DNA of 64,000 nt from NCBI RefSeq assembly GCF_002441855.2, contig NZ_CP029487.1, forward strand, positions 124,001-188,000, given 5' to 3'. The translations under genes and the position numbers were made by a program. A model generated the notes under the pieces. It saw only the letters and a program-made list of their open reading frames with translations, did not search any database and was not told the DNA's origin. Source of the stretch: Eubacterium maltosivorans. GTDB lineage: Bacteria > Bacillota > Clostridia > Eubacteriales > Eubacteriaceae. Below are positions 15,605 to 24,506 of this stretch, piece by piece; the first letter of the stretch is position 1; every line of letters begins with the position of its first letter.

Positions 15605-16087
15605 ATGAATATAATGATACGGGAAATCCGGGAGACGGAAATCCCAATGCTAAAGGATTTTTTATACGAGGCGGTCTTTATACCGCAGGGGGCCGAAGCC
15701 CCGCCGAGAGCGGTAGTGGACACGCCAGAGCTGCAGGTCTACGTGCGTGATTTTGGCAGACAGGCGGCAGATCTTGGCCTGGTGGCCGAGGTAGATGGAA
15801 AAGTCATCGGGGCGGTCTGGGCGCGGATTATGGAGGACTACGGGCATATCGATGCCCGGACGCCGTCCCTTGCCATCGCCCTTTTTAAAGCATACAGGGG
15901 CCTTGGAATCGGCACAGAGCTGATGCGGGCAATGTTTACCAGGCTCGCGGAAAAGGGCTGGGGGCAGGTCTCTCTGTCGGTCCAGAAGCTTAACGGCGCG
16001 GTCAGGCTGTACCGGCGCCTTGGCTTTGAGGTAGCAGACGAAAACAGCGAGGAGTACATCATGGTAAAGGAGCTGGGCAGACAATGA
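15605..16087 (+). CDS. GNAT-family N-acetyltransferase
   Basis: The 160-residue cytoplasmic acetyl-CoA-dependent enzyme has the GNAT core: a central strand 'LVAEVDGKVIGAVWARIM', the acetyl-CoA loop 'FKAYRGLGIGTELMRAMFTR' (motif R-G-x-G-I/G-T), and the C-terminal 'NGAVRLYRRLGFEVADENSE' helix-strand. The substrate is unknown. The start has AAGGAG about 11 bases upstream; a second ATG 9 bases later is an alternative. Its stop overlaps the DUF3781 gene by 4 bp (ATGA), so the two are translationally coupled. Confidence 0.8.
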   Translation: MNIMIREIRETEIPMLKDFLYEAVFIPQGAEAPPRAVVDTPELQVYVRDFGRQAADLGLVAEVDGKVIGAVWARIMEDYGHIDARTPSLAIALFKAYRGLGIGTELMRAMFTRLAEKGWGQVSLSVQKLNGAVRLYRRLGFEVADENSEEYIMVKELGRQ

Positions 16088-16389
16088 ATGATTTAGTGGC
16101 CAATATTGACAGGCTGCACACCACCGAAATGGGCGCGGCGCGCATAAAAAGGAACCTGTCCATCGGGGATGTGGACGCTGTGCAGTGGTGCAGGGCGAGG
16201 ATACTGGACCGGGACGCCGTAATGGAAAGAAGGGGCAAAAACTGGTATGTCCGCGTGGGGGGCTGTGAGATCACCGTCAACGCCCACAGCTATACGGTCA
16301 TCACCGCCCATAAAATAAAAGAGCAGCGGCCAGGACAAAGCAGGGTCAAAGGGAGTAAAAAAGATGGCGGTTATCTGCCAGAAGATTAG
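16084..16389 (+). CDS. DUF3781 protein
   Basis: The 101-residue protein matches DUF3781 closely ('DRLHTTEMGAARIKRNLSIG', 'AVQWCRARILDRDAVMERRG', 'KNWYVRVGGCEITVNAHSYT'). The family has no known function and is common in gut Clostridia, often beside acetyltransferases or MerR regulators. The start overlaps the end of the acetyltransferase gene. The last 20 or so residues are polar and probably disordered. Confidence 0.8.
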   Translation: MNDLVANIDRLHTTEMGAARIKRNLSIGDVDAVQWCRARILDRDAVMERRGKNWYVRVGGCEITVNAHSYTVITAHKIKEQRPGQSRVKGSKKDGGYLPED

Positions 16390-16420
16390 CGGGCTGGATT
16401 TACGCGGAGGGGAGCAGACA

Positions 16421-16681
16421 ATGTCGAAAAACCTAAAGGCAATGCTTTTTTCAGAAAATGGCATGAAAATTGTGAACACCCTGTTTTTGATCCCTGCTTT
16501 TTGCGGCGGCGGTGTGCTGACCATTTTAACCTACAGCCTCTGGCTGTTTTTTCTGGCCGGCTCGGTCAAACGCACAGAATCGAAGGCTATGAGGGCCTTT
16601 TATGTTTTGCTGGCCTTTTTTGCGGTGGCGGTGGTGGTGTGGCAGCTGGCCTGGCTGGTGATGGGGCTGTTTCTAATTTAA
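16421..16681 (+). CDS. Small two-helix membrane protein
   Basis: The 86-residue protein has two hydrophobic segments: 'IVNTLFLIPAFCGGGVLTIL' with its continuation, and 'AFYVLLAFFAVAVVVWQLAW'. A short basic loop (KRTESK) separates them. I do not recognise a family. The ATG at 16421 is preferred because GGAGGGGAG lies 7 bases upstream. The stop codon overlaps the first repeat of the response-regulator box of the next operon. Confidence 0.6.
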   Translation: MSKNLKAMLFSENGMKIVNTLFLIPAFCGGGVLTILTYSLWLFFLAGSVKRTESKAMRAFYVLLAFFAVAVVVWQLAWLVMGLFLI

Positions 16682-16705
16682 GAAAATCTTAAGAGGTCTC
16701 TAAGA
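16678..16705 (+). promoter_or_regulatory. Putative response-regulator box, three 11-bp phased repeats
   Basis: TTAAGA at 16678, TTAAGA at 16689 and CTAAGA at 16700 are phased by 11 bp, one helical turn. This is the arrangement bound by OmpR/PhoB-family regulators. A TTCAGG pair also 11 bp apart (16720, 16731) abuts a TACAAT -10 box (16737). A matching array precedes the carboxypeptidase gene at 18581. Confidence 0.6.
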
Positions 16706-16780
16706 AAAAGACAAGGACATTCAGGCAAAGTTCAGGTACAATAAAAAGAGAAACCATCACACTTAAAAAGGAAAAGAGAA

Positions 16781-17470
16781 ATGCAGACCGAAATATTAGT
16801 AGTAGACGATGAACCGGAAATCGCGGATCTGGTGGCCCTTTATCTGGGCAATGAGGGTTTTGCGGTGCGCCGGTTTTACAGCCCAAAAGAAGCCCTGGAC
16901 TCCGCCCTCGAGGCTCCGCCGGAGTTAGCGGTGCTGGATGTGATGATGCCCGGGCTCGACGGCTTTACCCTGTGCCGCAGGCTCCGGGAGAAGTACACCT
17001 TTCCCATTATCATGCTCACCGCCAAGGAGGAGGAGATCGACAAGATCACTGGCCTTGCCATCGGCGCGGACGACTATGTGACCAAGCCCTTCCGGCCGCT
17101 GGAGCTGGTGGCTCGGGTCAAGGCCCAGCTGCGGCGCTCCCTGCGCTACAACGGCGGCCAGCAGGAGGCCGAGGCCACCGCCGCCTACCGGGGGCTGTTT
17201 CTCAACCGGGAGACCCATGTGTGCACCCTGGACGAAAAGCCCGTGGAGCTCACGCCCATCGAGTTTTCCATCCTGTGGACCCTGTGCAAAAACAGGGGGC
17301 GGGTCATCAGCTCCGAGGAGCTGTTTAAAGAGGTCTGGGGCGAGAAATATTTTACGGGCAACAATACCGTCATGGTTCACATCCGCCATCTCCGGGAGAA
17401 AATGCAGGATTCGGCGGAAAACCCGCGGTATATAAAGACCGTGTGGGGCGTGGGGTATAAAATTGGATAA
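16781..17470 (+). CDS. OmpR-family response regulator (VanR-like)
   Basis: The 229-residue cytoplasmic regulator has a receiver domain (1-115) with acidic pocket 'VVDDEPEIA', acceptor Asp53 in 'LDVMMPGLDG', and 'MLTAKEEE' and 'YVTKPF' with the conserved Thr and Lys. A winged-helix output domain follows (about 135-229; 'VELTPIEFSILWTLCKNRGR', 'VHIRHLREKMQ', 'YIKTVWGVGYKIG'). It overlaps the kinase gene by 8 bp. The kinase and the downstream D,D-carboxypeptidase resemble VanRS-type cell-wall-responsive operons. The 11-bp phased repeats before this gene and before the carboxypeptidase are its likely sites. Confidence 0.9.
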   Translation: MQTEILVVDDEPEIADLVALYLGNEGFAVRRFYSPKEALDSALEAPPELAVLDVMMPGLDGFTLCRRLREKYTFPIIMLTAKEEEIDKITGLAIGADDYVTKPFRPLELVARVKAQLRRSLRYNGGQQEAEATAAYRGLFLNRETHVCTLDEKPVELTPIEFSILWTLCKNRGRVISSEELFKEVWGEKYFTGNNTVMVHIRHLREKMQDSAENPRYIKTVWGVGYKIG

Positions 17471-18584
17471 TCCGTTTAAAAGGCTGAAGCGCAAAATCCT
17501 GATCCAGGTGCTGCTGGCCGCTTTGGCCGCCCTGGCTGCGGGCTGGGTGCTCATGACCCTGTTTGTGGACGGGGTTCTCCAGGACAGCTTTGCTGACTAC
17601 GTGGTTTATGTTTTCGCCCATTTCACCAGTGGGGAGCGGGCCGAGGCACTCTACCGGGAGATTTTCCAGAGCAATAAAACGCTGTGGATGGCCGCGGGCT
17701 ATGTGCTTTTGCTCTGCGCCATTTTTTACTGGGGCATGACGCGCTTCACCCGGTATTTTGAGGAAATCAGCCAGGGGGTCGACGCGCTGGCCGACGAGAA
17801 GGCAGGGGACATCGAGCTGCCCCCGGAGCTGGATTTTATGGAGAAGAAGATGAACCAGGTGCGCCAGTCCCTGGAAAAGCGCGCCCGGGACGCGCGCGAG
17901 GCCGAGCAGCGAAAAAATGACCTGGTGGTGTACCTGGCCCACGACATTAAAACGCCGCTGACTTCGGTCATCGGCTACCTGAACATTCTGGAGGAGGCGC
18001 CCGACATGCCCCTTGAGCAGCGGGCAAAATACACGAAGATCACCCTGGACAAGGCCTGCCGCCTGGAGCAGCTCATCAATGAGTTCTTTGATATCACCCG
18101 CTTTAACCTGCAGACGGTGGTGCTGGAAAAGGAGCAGGTCCACCTCTCCTACATGCTCATGCAGCTGGTGGACGAGTTTTACCCCATTTTCGCGGCTCAG
18201 AACAAACAGGCCGAGCTTAAGACAGACGGCGGCATCGACCTGGAGGGCGACGCGGACAAGCTGGCCCGGGTGTTTAACAATATCTTAAAAAACGCTGTGG
18301 CCTACAGCGATCCGGACACAGTCATCGAGATCGAGGCGAAAAGGGCTGGGGAGGCTGCAGTTGTCACCTTTAAAAACAGGGGACGAACCATTCCGCCCCA
18401 CAAGCTCGAGAGCATTTTTGAGAAGTTCTACCGGCTCGACGCGGCCCGTTCCACCGCCTCGGGCGGCGCTGGCCTCGGGCTTGCCATCGCAAAGGAGATT
18501 GTCCTGGCCCACGGCGGCGGCATCAAGGCAGAGAGTGCCTCCGGCCTCACCACCTTCACCGTGACCCTGCCCCTGCGGGGTTAA
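17463..18584 (+). CDS. Sensor histidine kinase (VanS-like)
   Basis: The 373-residue kinase starts at a TTG preceded by a G-rich site and overlaps the response regulator. It has two membrane segments (about 15-35 and 75-95) around a short extracytoplasmic loop, a HAMP-like linker, HisKA with 'VYLAHDIKTPLTSVIGYLNI' (His near 160), and HATPase with 'NNILKNAVAYS' and 'GGAGLGLAIAKEI'. The short sensor loop is typical of VanS/CroS-like kinases that sense envelope damage or lipid-linked precursors within the membrane. It should phosphorylate the regulator encoded just upstream. Confidence 0.9.
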   Translation: MDNPFKRLKRKILIQVLLAALAALAAGWVLMTLFVDGVLQDSFADYVVYVFAHFTSGERAEALYREIFQSNKTLWMAAGYVLLLCAIFYWGMTRFTRYFEEISQGVDALADEKAGDIELPPELDFMEKKMNQVRQSLEKRARDAREAEQRKNDLVVYLAHDIKTPLTSVIGYLNILEEAPDMPLEQRAKYTKITLDKACRLEQLINEFFDITRFNLQTVVLEKEQVHLSYMLMQLVDEFYPIFAAQNKQAELKTDGGIDLEGDADKLARVFNNILKNAVAYSDPDTVIEIEAKRAGEAAVVTFKNRGRTIPPHKLESIFEKFYRLDAARSTASGGAGLGLAIAKEIVLAHGGGIKAESASGLTTFTVTLPLRG

Positions 18585-18619
18585 GAAAATCTTAATGGGA
18601 ACCTAAACAAAGGTTAAAA
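18581..18619 (+). promoter_or_regulatory. Putative response-regulator box, four 11-bp phased repeats
   Basis: TTAAGA (18581), TTAATG (18592), CTAAAC (18603) and TTAAAA (18614) are spaced exactly 11 bp apart. The first 15 bases are identical to the array at 16678. A TAATAA box follows near 18643, so the site sits where an OmpR-type activator would bind for the carboxypeptidase gene. Confidence 0.6.
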
Positions 18620-18672
18620 AACGCGGTTTCTTTCTGTGGTTTAATAAAGCCATGAGAAAGGAGCTGTTTTTT

Positions 18673-19617
18673 ATGTATGACAACCGAAGAAAAAGCAACC
18701 GGTACAAAAGAAAGCGAAAGTCCGGCGGGCGGGTGGCTCTGCTTGCGGCCATGGCGGGGTTCGGCCTTTATGCCTTTATTTTTGCCTTTAAGCTCATAAG
18801 CCCCGCGGGGTCTGCGCACCTGGTGAGCGCCATGGGCGGCGTGAGCCTTTACAGCGAGAGCGCTGTACTCATACGCCTGGACGACGGCGAGACCCTTTAT
18901 GAGAAGAACAGCGGCGAAAAAATCTACCCCGCCTCGCTGACCAAGCTCATGACCACGCTGGTGATCCTGGATCAGTTCGAGGATCTGGATCACACGGTCA
19001 CCCTGTCCGAAGCTGTTTTTGACCGCCTGAGCGGCTCCGGAGCCTCCATGGCCGGGTTTTTACCCGGTGAGCGGATTACCCTGAGAGACCTGCTCTACGG
19101 CTGCATGCTGCCTTCCGGGGCGGACGCGGCCCTGGGGCTGGCCTGCGCCACCGCGGGGTCAGAGGCGGATTTCGCGGCGCTCATGAACCGCAGGGCAGCA
19201 GAGCTGGGCATGGCCCACACGCATTTCAAAAACGCCACCGGCCTGCACGATCCCGGGCATTACACCACCGTCTCCGACATGGCGCGCCTGCTGAGGGCAG
19301 GGCTTGAGGACCCGGATTTCCGGGTGCTGTTCACCACCCTTTATTACCAGACAGCGCCCACCAACAGGCACCCCGGCGGCCTGGGCCTCAGCAGTACCCT
19401 GAACGCCCTCATGGATACGCCTTGCCCGAACGGTGTGACCCTCCTTGGCGGCAAAACCGGCTATACCGAGGAGGCTGGCCTGTGCCTGGCCTCCCTGGCT
19501 CAAAGGGGCGGGCGGGAGTATATTGCCGTCACTGCCGGGGCGCCGGGCAGCCATGAAACCTCACCCCGCCACCTTGAGGATGCCTTCCGGCTTTATGGGC
19601 TGGTGGATTGCGTTTAA
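18673..19617 (+). CDS. Membrane-anchored D-alanyl-D-alanine carboxypeptidase (S11)
   Basis: The 314-residue enzyme has a basic cytoplasmic N-terminus, one membrane anchor (about 22-42) and a peptidase S11 domain with all three active-site motifs: Ser88-x-x-Lys91 in 'PASLTKLMTT', 'LPSGADAAL' (Ser-x-x motif near 148) and Lys261-Thr-Gly in 'GGKTGYTEEAG'. It trims the terminal D-Ala from peptidoglycan stem peptides outside the membrane. The start at 18673 has AAAGGAG 9 bases upstream; the ATG at 18652 lacks one. Its position behind a VanRS-like pair and the shared repeat array suggest induction by cell-wall stress. Confidence 0.9.
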   Translation: MYDNRRKSNRYKRKRKSGGRVALLAAMAGFGLYAFIFAFKLISPAGSAHLVSAMGGVSLYSESAVLIRLDDGETLYEKNSGEKIYPASLTKLMTTLVILDQFEDLDHTVTLSEAVFDRLSGSGASMAGFLPGERITLRDLLYGCMLPSGADAALGLACATAGSEADFAALMNRRAAELGMAHTHFKNATGLHDPGHYTTVSDMARLLRAGLEDPDFRVLFTTLYYQTAPTNRHPGGLGLSSTLNALMDTPCPNGVTLLGGKTGYTEEAGLCLASLAQRGGREYIAVTAGAPGSHETSPRHLEDAFRLYGLVDCV

Positions 19618-19704
19618 GCGCCTTCTGTGGTAGAATTAAACCATTACAGCAGACTCGTGAAGGGAGTCCCCGGCGCCTTATCAAAGCCCGGGCAGGAGGG
19701 AATT

Positions 19705-22700
19705 ATGATGATGGAAGAATATTTGTCCGTGCTGGGGGCGGATCAGACCGCGTCGGTGCTGGATAATGCACCGGTCGCGATTTATGTCAGCGCACTGGAC
19801 AACTGGGAGCTGCTTTACGCGAACCGTCTGGCAAAGGCGCGTTTTTCAAAGCAGCTGTTAAAGCCGGGGCTGACCTGCTATCAGGCCGCGGGCCAGGACC
19901 GCCCGTGTCCCTTCTGCAGCGCGGAGAAAATGAGCCGGGAGACGCTTTTAGTCAGAAAGTTCAGCCACCCGCAGACCGGACGGGTCTATGAGCTCAGCGG
20001 GAAGATCATTGACTGGGCGGACCGCCCCGCGCAGATTGAGTACATCGTGGATATCACCGACAGAGAGCGGGAGGAGGCGCGGTCAAGATCGCTCAGGGCT
20101 GAGCTGGAGGAAACCTTTACCAGTATTCCCTGCGGCCTGTGCGTTTACCAGTTTGACGGCGTCCAGATTTTGCCCGTGTTCCATAATCCGGCCTTTTATG
20201 AAATCATGGGTTATTCCGAGGCGCATATAAAGGATGTGGAGCAGTCCACCGAATTCCTGGGGGTGCATCCTGAAGATGCGGAAGAACTGCGGCAGAAAAT
20301 CCAGAAAGCCATTTTGTATAACGGCACCACGCACCACACCTACCGTGTTTTTAACGACCGCAAGGGGGAGTACCGATGGATCCGGCTGGACGGCTCAGTC
20401 AAGGAAAAGGAGGACGGCGCCAAGCTTTTATACGGGGTTTACAGCGACATCAGCGAGTCGGTGCGCCTGGAAAAGGAGCTGACCGCTGCCAACGAGAAGC
20501 TTGAGCACATTGTTAACGCCATTCCCGGCGGCGTGGCCAGCTACCGGGTGGAGGGAGACCGCTTTATCCCGACCTTTTTTTCCGACGGCATCATGGCCCT
20601 CTCCGGCCATACCCGGGAGGAATACCAGGCGATGGTGCGGACCGATGTCTTTGATATTATCTACGAGGCCGACCGGGAGCGGGTGCACGCGGCTGCCTGC
20701 GCCGCGGTTAAAAGCGGCGGCGTCCTGGATGTCTCCTACCGCATGCGCCATAAGGACGGCAGCCTGGTCTGGATTCATCTCAACGGCCAGTGCATGGGGC
20801 CTTTGTCTCAGGATGCCCAGTTTTACGCAGTGTTCACCGGCATATCGGACGAAACCCGCCTTTTCCAGGGCATTGCCAACGAGATTGCCGACGGAGTCTA
20901 TGTCATCGACAAGTCAAACTATGACCTGCTCTATGTGAACGAGTCCGGCGCCCTTTTTAGGGAGGAACGGAGCTGCGCGGACCAGAAATGCTATAAGGCG
21001 CTGTTCGGAAAGGATGCGCCCTGCGCCTTCTGCACCCTGAAGACCCACGCGCCCGACGGCAAAAGCCACAGCATGGACACGGGAGAGGCGGGGCGCTTCT
21101 ACAGCACACGGTTTAAGGAGACAAACTGGAATGGCATCCCCTCCTATATTAAATATGTGCAGGATGTGACCGAGGAGGTCCGCGCCCAGAAGGAAAAGGA
21201 GCGGATGGAGGAATATTTCCAGACAGTGGTCAAAAACCTGCCCGGCGGCGTGGCGGTTATCCGCTGCCTGGAGGATGGCCGCATGAAGCCCGAGTACATT
21301 TCCGACGGTTTTGCCGAGCTGTCCGGCATGCAGCTGGACAGAGTCTGGCAGATCTGCAAAGAAGACGTCATGGCCGGCGTTCACCCCGAAGACCGCAAAA
21401 AAGTGGGTGAGCGCATGGCCGAGTACATCCGAAACGATGAGAACTACTGTGAAATGGTCTACCGCCTGAGAAGGGGCGACGACTCCTATGTATGGATCAA
21501 AAACACCCTGTCGCTCATAAGGGGCAGCAGCGGTGAAAAGCGCATCTACGCGGGCTATCACGATATTACAAAAGAGCGTGAGGAGCAGGAGCAGCTGCGC
21601 AGAAAGTACAACGATCTCATCATGCAGCACTACCGCAGGCCCGATCCAGACGCCCTGATCATCGGCCACTGCAATGTGACCAAAAATCAGATCATCGAAA
21701 TCATGGACCACACCGGCTCCGATCTCCTGGAGACCTTTGGAAATGTCCGGGAATCCTTTTTTACCGGGGTCTCCAGGCTGGTGGTGGACCCGGACGAGCA
21801 GCAGGCCTTTTTGGATAACTACCTCAACGCGCCCTCGCTGGCCGCCTTTGAGGCCGGTAAAACCGAAGTGGTCATGAAAAGCTATATCAAGCTGCCCACA
21901 GAAGCCCATGGGCGCTATGTCAAATTTAAGGTAAACCTGGTGGAGACACCGGATACTGGCGACGTGACCGGCATCCTGACAGTGACCGACATCACAAAAC
22001 AGACCATCTCGGAGCGCATGATGGGCAAGCTGGCAGTGGCCAGCTACGACCTGGTGGCCGAGGTGGATGTTCTTCAGGACCGCTACCGGGTTATCTCAAA
22101 GGACGACGCCTACAGCGACATACCCGAGCAGGAGGGCATTTATTCGGAATGGATCAGCGAGCTGGCGGATTCCAGGGTGGTGCCCAAGGACAGAGCCCAG
22201 GTCGAGCAGCTGTTAGATGTCCGCACCCTGCCGGAGCAGCTCATGAAAAAGGGAGACTACTCTTTTTCCTATTCCGTCATGGGTGAGAAGGGCGAGCTGC
22301 TCTTTAAGAACATGACTGTCTCCGCGCTCGATATGCGGCTGGGGCGTGTCTGCCTGGCCAGAACCGACATTACCGATTCCATCAGAGAGCAGCAGGGACT
22401 GCTGAACGTGATCGCCTATACCTTTGAGATGATCGGCTTTATCGACATTGACACCGGGCGCACCACCATGTACACCCGCCAGATTGTGCTTGAGAGCCTG
22501 CCGCCCTATGTGATCGAGGATTACACGAAATCCGCGGGCCGGCTCGCAGAGTTTTATGCCTCGGACGAGGGGCAGGACAATGCCCGGAAGCAGTTTAGCC
22601 TGGACACCCTGCGCGGCCGTCTGGAGAAAAAGCCAGAGGGCTATGATTTCGTGCTGCCATACCGCCTGGGCGAGGGGGAAATGCGGTACAAGCAGATTAA

Positions 22701-23988
22701 CGTGCTGTGGGGCGACCAGAACCAGAAAACCGTGTGCCTGGTGCGGGCAGACGTCACCGACATGCTGGCCTCCGAGCGCGCCACAAAGGCAGCGCTGGAA
22801 AAGGCGCTGTCACTGGCGGAAAAGGCCAACCAGGCCAAGAGCGATTTTCTCTCATCCATGAGCCATGATATCCGCACGCCCATGAACGCCGTTATGGGAA
22901 TGACCACTCTGGCCTCGGCCCATCTGGACGACCGCGACCGGGTCAGGGACTGCCTGGATAAAATCGCCGTGGCCTCAAGGCATCTGCTCAGCCTTATCAA
23001 CGATATTCTGGACATGAGCAAGATCGAGCGGTCGCAGATTACCCTGAACCACTCCGCCATCGCGGTTTCCGACCTGCTCCGCCAGGTGGACGCCATGATC
23101 GCGCCCCAGGCCGCGAACAGTGGCCTCGCCTACAGCGCCCGTTCGAAGAATCTCCGCCACCCCTATTTTTACGGCGACCCGCTGCGCATCAACCAGATTT
23201 TGATCAACCTCCTGAGCAACGCCATCAAGTTCACGCCCGAGGGCGGCAGGATCGAGCTGTTGGTGGAGGAAATACCCCCGGTTAAGGCGTCTTCCGCTGT
23301 CCGCTACCGGTTCAGCGTCAGCGACACTGGCGTGGGCATGTCCGAGGAATTCCTCATTCATGTATTTGAGCCCTTTACCAGAGGCCGAAACGTGACGCGT
23401 ATCGAGGGAACCGGCCTTGGCCTCAGCATAACCAAGGGTCTGGTAGATTTGATGGAGGGCGAGATCACCGCTGAAAGCCAGGAGCGCGCAGGCACCATTT
23501 TCCGGGTGGAGCTGGAATTTACAGCCGCCCAGAGCGCGTCTGAGATTTCCCCGCAGCCTGAGGAGGAATGCCTGGGTTTTTCCGATGAAAAGCTGCTCGC
23601 AGGGCGCTGCTTCCTCATCGCAGAGGATAATCCCATCAACTCCGAAATCCTCAGTGAGCTGCTGAAAATGCTGGGCGCCGTCTCCGAGATCCGGGTTAAC
23701 GGCGCCGAGACTGTGGAGGCTTTTAAGCGCGCTGTGCCAGGCACCTACGACGCGGTGCTCATGGATATCCAGATGCCTGTGATGAACGGCTTCGAGGCCA
23801 CAAGGGCGATCCGAAGCCTGCCTAGGCCCGACGCGCGCGCCATCCCCATTGTCGCCATGACCGCCAACGCCTTCGCCGAGGATATCCAGGCTGCCCTGGA
23901 CGCGGGCATGAACGCCCACGTGGCCAAGCCTGTGGATATGAAAATCCTGCGCGCCACACTGTGCAGGGTGCTTAAAAATAAAGCATGA
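19705..23988 (+). CDS. PAS-rich cytoplasmic hybrid sensor histidine kinase
   Basis: The 1427-residue kinase has no membrane segment. It carries at least six PAS-like units in tandem (about 1-1010), a HisKA domain with 'SSMSHDIRTPMNAVMG', HATPase ('NLLSNAIKFTPEGG', 'DTGVGM', 'GTGLGLSITKGL') and a C-terminal receiver with 'LMDIQMPVMNG'. Two PAS units hold a conserved cysteine signature: C-Y, 8 residues, then C-P-F-C near residue 60, and K-C-Y, 8 residues, then C-A-F-C near residue 435. This resembles a metal or redox site. ATG 19705 follows AGGAGGG; an earlier GTG lacks a site. No dedicated response regulator lies nearby. The signal is unknown, with redox or an intracellular metabolite plausible. 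Confidence 0.85.
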   Translation: MMMEEYLSVLGADQTASVLDNAPVAIYVSALDNWELLYANRLAKARFSKQLLKPGLTCYQAAGQDRPCPFCSAEKMSRETLLVRKFSHPQTGRVYELSGKIIDWADRPAQIEYIVDITDREREEARSRSLRAELEETFTSIPCGLCVYQFDGVQILPVFHNPAFYEIMGYSEAHIKDVEQSTEFLGVHPEDAEELRQKIQKAILYNGTTHHTYRVFNDRKGEYRWIRLDGSVKEKEDGAKLLYGVYSDISESVRLEKELTAANEKLEHIVNAIPGGVASYRVEGDRFIPTFFSDGIMALSGHTREEYQAMVRTDVFDIIYEADRERVHAAACAAVKSGGVLDVSYRMRHKDGSLVWIHLNGQCMGPLSQDAQFYAVFTGISDETRLFQGIANEIADGVYVIDKSNYDLLYVNESGALFREERSCADQKCYKALFGKDAPCAFCTLKTHAPDGKSHSMDTGEAGRFYSTRFKETNWNGIPSYIKYVQDVTEEVRAQKEKERMEEYFQTVVKNLPGGVAVIRCLEDGRMKPEYISDGFAELSGMQLDRVWQICKEDVMAGVHPEDRKKVGERMAEYIRNDENYCEMVYRLRRGDDSYVWIKNTLSLIRGSSGEKRIYAGYHDITKEREEQEQLRRKYNDLIMQHYRRPDPDALIIGHCNVTKNQIIEIMDHTGSDLLETFGNVRESFFTGVSRLVVDPDEQQAFLDNYLNAPSLAAFEAGKTEVVMKSYIKLPTEAHGRYVKFKVNLVETPDTGDVTGILTVTDITKQTISERMMGKLAVASYDLVAEVDVLQDRYRVISKDDAYSDIPEQEGIYSEWISELADSRVVPKDRAQVEQLLDVRTLPEQLMKKGDYSFSYSVMGEKGELLFKNMTVSALDMRLGRVCLARTDITDSIREQQGLLNVIAYTFEMIGFIDIDTGRTTMYTRQIVLESLPPYVIEDYTKSAGRLAEFYASDEGQDNARKQFSLDTLRGRLEKKPEGYDFVLPYRLGEGEMRYKQINVLWGDQNQKTVCLVRADVTDMLASERATKAALEKALSLAEKANQAKSDFLSSMSHDIRTPMNAVMGMTTLASAHLDDRDRVRDCLDKIAVASRHLLSLINDILDMSKIERSQITLNHSAIAVSDLLRQVDAMIAPQAANSGLAYSARSKNLRHPYFYGDPLRINQILINLLSNAIKFTPEGGRIELLVEEIPPVKASSAVRYRFSVSDTGVGMSEEFLIHVFEPFTRGRNVTRIEGTGLGLSITKGLVDLMEGEITAESQERAGTIFRVELEFTAAQSASEISPQPEEECLGFSDEKLLAGRCFLIAEDNPINSEILSELLKMLGAVSEIRVNGAETVEAFKRAVPGTYDAVLMDIQMPVMNGFEATRAIRSLPRPDARAIPIVAMTANAFAEDIQAALDAGMNAHVAKPVDMKILRATLCRVLKNKA

Positions 23989-24000
23989 GGATGAAACTAA

Positions 24001-24034
24001 AAAAGATCGGCACAATTTTGCGCCGATCTTTTTT
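24001..24034. terminator. Bidirectional GATCGGC-family terminator
   Basis: The stem GATCGGC-A-CA / TG-C-GCCGATC is flanked by A-rich and T-rich tracts. It lies between the rightward hybrid kinase and the leftward YgiT-type gene and can serve both. Confidence 0.85.
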
Positions 24035-24266
24035 AGGCTGCTGCTGTAGTGTTGTATTCGATAATCAAGAGTTCGCTTGCCAGATTTTCCGCGGTTTGCA
24101 TTAAATCCTCAAGTCGGTCAATGGTGTCGCCATCAAAGTATTCCTCGCCGCACTGGCGGCATTTTGAGCAGGGCACGTTTTTAACAATGAGAATGCAGTT
24201 TTTTAACTGTGAAAAAAAAGTTGTCTGTGCGGGTTCCATGGTTCCGCCGCAGGTAAAACACTTCAT
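24033..24266 (-). CDS. YgiT-type zinc-finger protein (MqsA-like antitoxin, no toxin seen)
   Basis: The 77-residue protein begins with two CxxC pairs ('MKCFTCGG' and 'CSKCRQCGEEYFDG') forming the YgiT/MqsA N-terminal zinc domain, then a helical segment ('LMQTAENLASELLIIEYNTT'). In typical loci it is the antitoxin of an MqsR, BrnT or DUF4258-type toxin. Neither flank contains such a toxin: the hybrid kinase lies downstream, and a 240-bp gap followed by an unrelated RHH gene lies upstream. The C-terminal HTH of full MqsA is absent. It may be an orphan antitoxin or a free-standing small regulator. Confidence 0.75.
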   Translation of the reverse strand: MKCFTCGGTMEPAQTTFFSQLKNCILIVKNVPCSKCRQCGEEYFDGDTIDRLEDLMQTAENLASELLIIEYNTTAAA

Positions 24267-24453
24267 GCTTATTTCTCCTTTCGCGTTTTAAGATCTTCTT
24301 CCCATTCTTCTGAAGGTTCCTAAGCTTTTCCAAGGAATCCACAAATTTTCGTCCGTTTTTCGATTTTTTGGGTAATATTTATTAATGAAGTCTTTTAATT
24401 CTTAAAGTGGATTAAGAAATACAATAAAATGTTATATGATTTACATAAATCAT

Positions 24454-24482
24454 TTGACAAAATATTGGTTAGGGTGTATGAT
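24454..24482 (+). promoter_or_regulatory. Sigma-70-type promoter of RHH-clpB operon
   Basis: TTGACA (24454-24459) and TATGAT (24477-24482) have a 17-bp spacing and lie 25 bp before the RHH gene. No CIRCE (TTAGCACTC dyad) or CtsR heptad was found between here and clpB. The rest of 24267-24453 is AT-rich without other features. Confidence 0.75.
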
Positions 24483-24506
24483 TAATGCATAGACGAGGTG
24501 AAAACT

